A DNA stretch of 8,756 bases from Pseudomonadota bacterium (GTDB taxonomy: Bacteria; Pseudomonadota; Gammaproteobacteria; Burkholderiales; Burkholderiaceae_C). Shown here one piece after another: positions 7,449 to 8,756 of this stretch. A program made the translations under genes and the position numbers. The stretch covers positions 1-8,756 of the forward strand of contig JAEZLX010000137.1 in the NCBI GenBank assembly GCA_023415035.1. The letters run 5' to 3'. Under the pieces are notes generated by a model, which saw only the letters and a list, made by a program, of their open reading frames with translations, did not search any database and was not told where the DNA came from. Each line of letters begins with the position of its first letter. Position 1 is the first letter of the stretch.

Positions 7449-8756
7449 ATGACCGAGAAAATCCGTGCCGTCAAAGGCATGAACGACATCCTGCCGCCGT
7501 CGGTGCCGCGCACCGAGAAGCTGCCGGATGGCGTGCTGTGGCAGTGGTTCGAGGACAGCGTGCGCACCGTGCTGGCACGCTATGGCTACCAGTACCTGCT
7601 GACCCCCATCGTCGAACCCACCGGCCTGTTCGTTCGCGGCCTGGGCGAGGTGACCGACATCGTCGAGAAGGAGATGTATTCCTTCACCGACAGCATGAAC
7701 GGCGACAAGCTCACGCTGCGCCCCGAGGCCACCGCCGGCATCGTGCGCGCCATGGTCGAGCACAACGCCCTGTACAACGGACCGCTGCGCGTCTGGACGC
7801 TGGGTCCGATGTTCCGCCACGAGCGCCCGCAGAAGGGTCGCTACCGCCAGTTCCACCAGCTCGATGTCGAGGCCCTGGGCTTCGGCGGCCCCGACGTCGA
7901 TGCCGAGATGATCCTCATGGTGCGCGCGCTGTGGCGCGAGCTGGGCCTGGTCGAGGGGCGCGACGTGCGCCTGGAGATCAACAGCCTGGGCCAGCCCGAG
8001 GAGCGCCGCGCCCACCGCGAGGCCCTGGTGCGGCACTTCGAGCAGCATGCGGACCTGCTGGACGAGGACGCGCGCAGGCGCCTGCACAGCAATCCGCTGC
8101 GCATCCTGGACACCAAGAACCCCGCCATGCAGCCGGTGGTCGAGGCCGCCCCCAAGCTGATGGAGTTCCTGGGCGAAGCCTCGCTCGCGCACTTCGACGC
8201 CGTGCGCGCCACGCTCGATGCCGTCGGCCTGGACTACCGCATCAACCCGCGGCTGGTGCGTGGCATGGACTACTACAACCTGACCGTGTTCGAGTGGGTG
8301 ACCGACCAGCTCGGCTCGCAGGGCACGGTCTGCGGCGGCGGCCGCTACGATGGGCTGATGGCGCAGCTGGGCGGCAAGCCCGCGCCCGCCATCGGCTTCG
8401 GCCTGGGCATCGAGCGTTTGCTGCTGCTGCTGCAGGAGCTGGGCCTGAAGCCGGCCGACGCGGCGCCCGACGCCTATGCGGTCGTGCCGCCGGGCACGCC
8501 GCTGCCGCCGGTGATGGCGGTCCTGGAGGCGCTGCGCGCCGCGGGCGTGCGCGTGGTGCAGCACGCCGGCGGCGCCGATGGTCCCGGCAGCATGAAGTCG
8601 CAGTTCCGCAAGGCCGACGCCAGTGGCGCCCGCTACGCGCTGATCTTCGGCGCCGACGAGCTGGCGCGGGGCCAGGTGGCCGTGAAGCCGCTGCGTGCCG
8701 AGGGCGCGCAGGCGCTGCAGCCGTTGGCCGAGGCCGCGGCCTGGGCGGCCACCCTG
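7449..8756 (+). CDS. hisS: Histidine--tRNA ligase, 3'-truncated by window edge
   Basis: Class II aminoacyl-tRNA synthetase that charges tRNA-His with histidine in the cytoplasm. The frame stays open from ATG 7449 to the last base (436 codons, no stop). Class II motifs are in order: motif 1 region with GMNDILP (10-16), IVEPTGLFVRGLGEVTDIVEKEMY (54-77) and LTLRPEATAG (88-97); motif 2 GPMFRHERPQKGRYRQFHQ (119-137); the histidine-specific LVRGMDYYNLTVFE (269-282) and GGGRYDGL (296-303); motif 3 AIGFGLGIERLLL (314-326) with R323. The anticodon-binding domain occupies about 341-436. E. coli HisS is 424 residues, so only a few residues should be missing. Residues 18-27 (SVPRTEKLPD and nearby) form an insertion relative to E. 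coli, which I recall in Comamonadaceae-type enzymes. No clear Shine-Dalgarno precedes the start; the heptad array abuts it. The neighbour ispG is its usual partner. Confidence 0.97.
   Translation, partial: MTEKIRAVKGMNDILPPSVPRTEKLPDGVLWQWFEDSVRTVLARYGYQYLLTPIVEPTGLFVRGLGEVTDIVEKEMYSFTDSMNGDKLTLRPEATAGIVRAMVEHNALYNGPLRVWTLGPMFRHERPQKGRYRQFHQLDVEALGFGGPDVDAEMILMVRALWRELGLVEGRDVRLEINSLGQPEERRAHREALVRHFEQHADLLDEDARRRLHSNPLRILDTKNPAMQPVVEAAPKLMEFLGEASLAHFDAVRATLDAVGLDYRINPRLVRGMDYYNLTVFEWVTDQLGSQGTVCGGGRYDGLMAQLGGKPAPAIGFGLGIERLLLLLQELGLKPADAAPDAYAVVPPGTPLPPVMAVLEALRAAGVRVVQHAGGADGPGSMKSQFRKADASGARYALIFGADELARGQVAVKPLRAEGAQALQPLAEAAAWAATL

Noticed and set aside
7431..8564. 377-codon open frame on the - strand opposite hisS
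   Set aside because: Shadow of hisS: low-complexity His/Gln/Ala-rich translation with no motif, while the + strand shows all class II synthetase motifs.

Overview
The window is a compact, high-GC chromosomal segment from a betaproteobacterium, most likely of the order Burkholderiales and possibly close to Comamonadaceae. This rests on the long-form IspG, on the wording of HisS (for example the stretch around residues 212-247 and the MKSQF-RKADASGA block near the C-terminus), and on the gene run ndk-rlmN-pilW-rodZ-ispG-hisS, which is typical of Betaproteobacteria. The assignment is made from remembered family features, not from a search. All genes are on the + strand and none is visibly broken. 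The first and last genes are cut by the window edges.

Layout: (1) 3-767 is the C-terminal part of an RluD-type 23S rRNA pseudouridine synthase. (2) After a 54-nt gap with an imperfect hairpin comes scpB (822-1496), which overlaps by 35 nt a second pseudouridine synthase of the RsuA/RluB family (1462-2640). (3) An 82-nt gap with a weak promoter candidate and a good Shine-Dalgarno leads to ndk (2723-3148). (4) rlmN (3171-4340), pilW/pilF (4337-5185), rodZ (5178-6095) and ispG (6100-7395) follow with overlaps of 4 and 8 nt and a 4-nt gap, so they look like one translationally coupled operon. (5) A 53-nt gap filled by an inverted array of 7-bp repeats separates ispG from hisS (7449 to beyond the window end).

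Together the genes form a housekeeping block. Three act on ribosomal RNA or tRNA (RluD, RluB, RlmN), one charges tRNA-His (HisS), one balances nucleotide pools (Ndk), one makes isoprenoid precursors by the MEP pathway (IspG), one serves chromosome segregation (ScpB), and two act at the envelope (PilW for type IV pili, RodZ for cell shape). There is no gene-free stretch over 300 bases and no tRNA, rRNA, CRISPR array, insertion sequence or prophage gene. I found no undescribed multi-gene system. The one unexplained structure is the heptad repeat array at the ispG-hisS junction, which also supplies the ispG stop codon.
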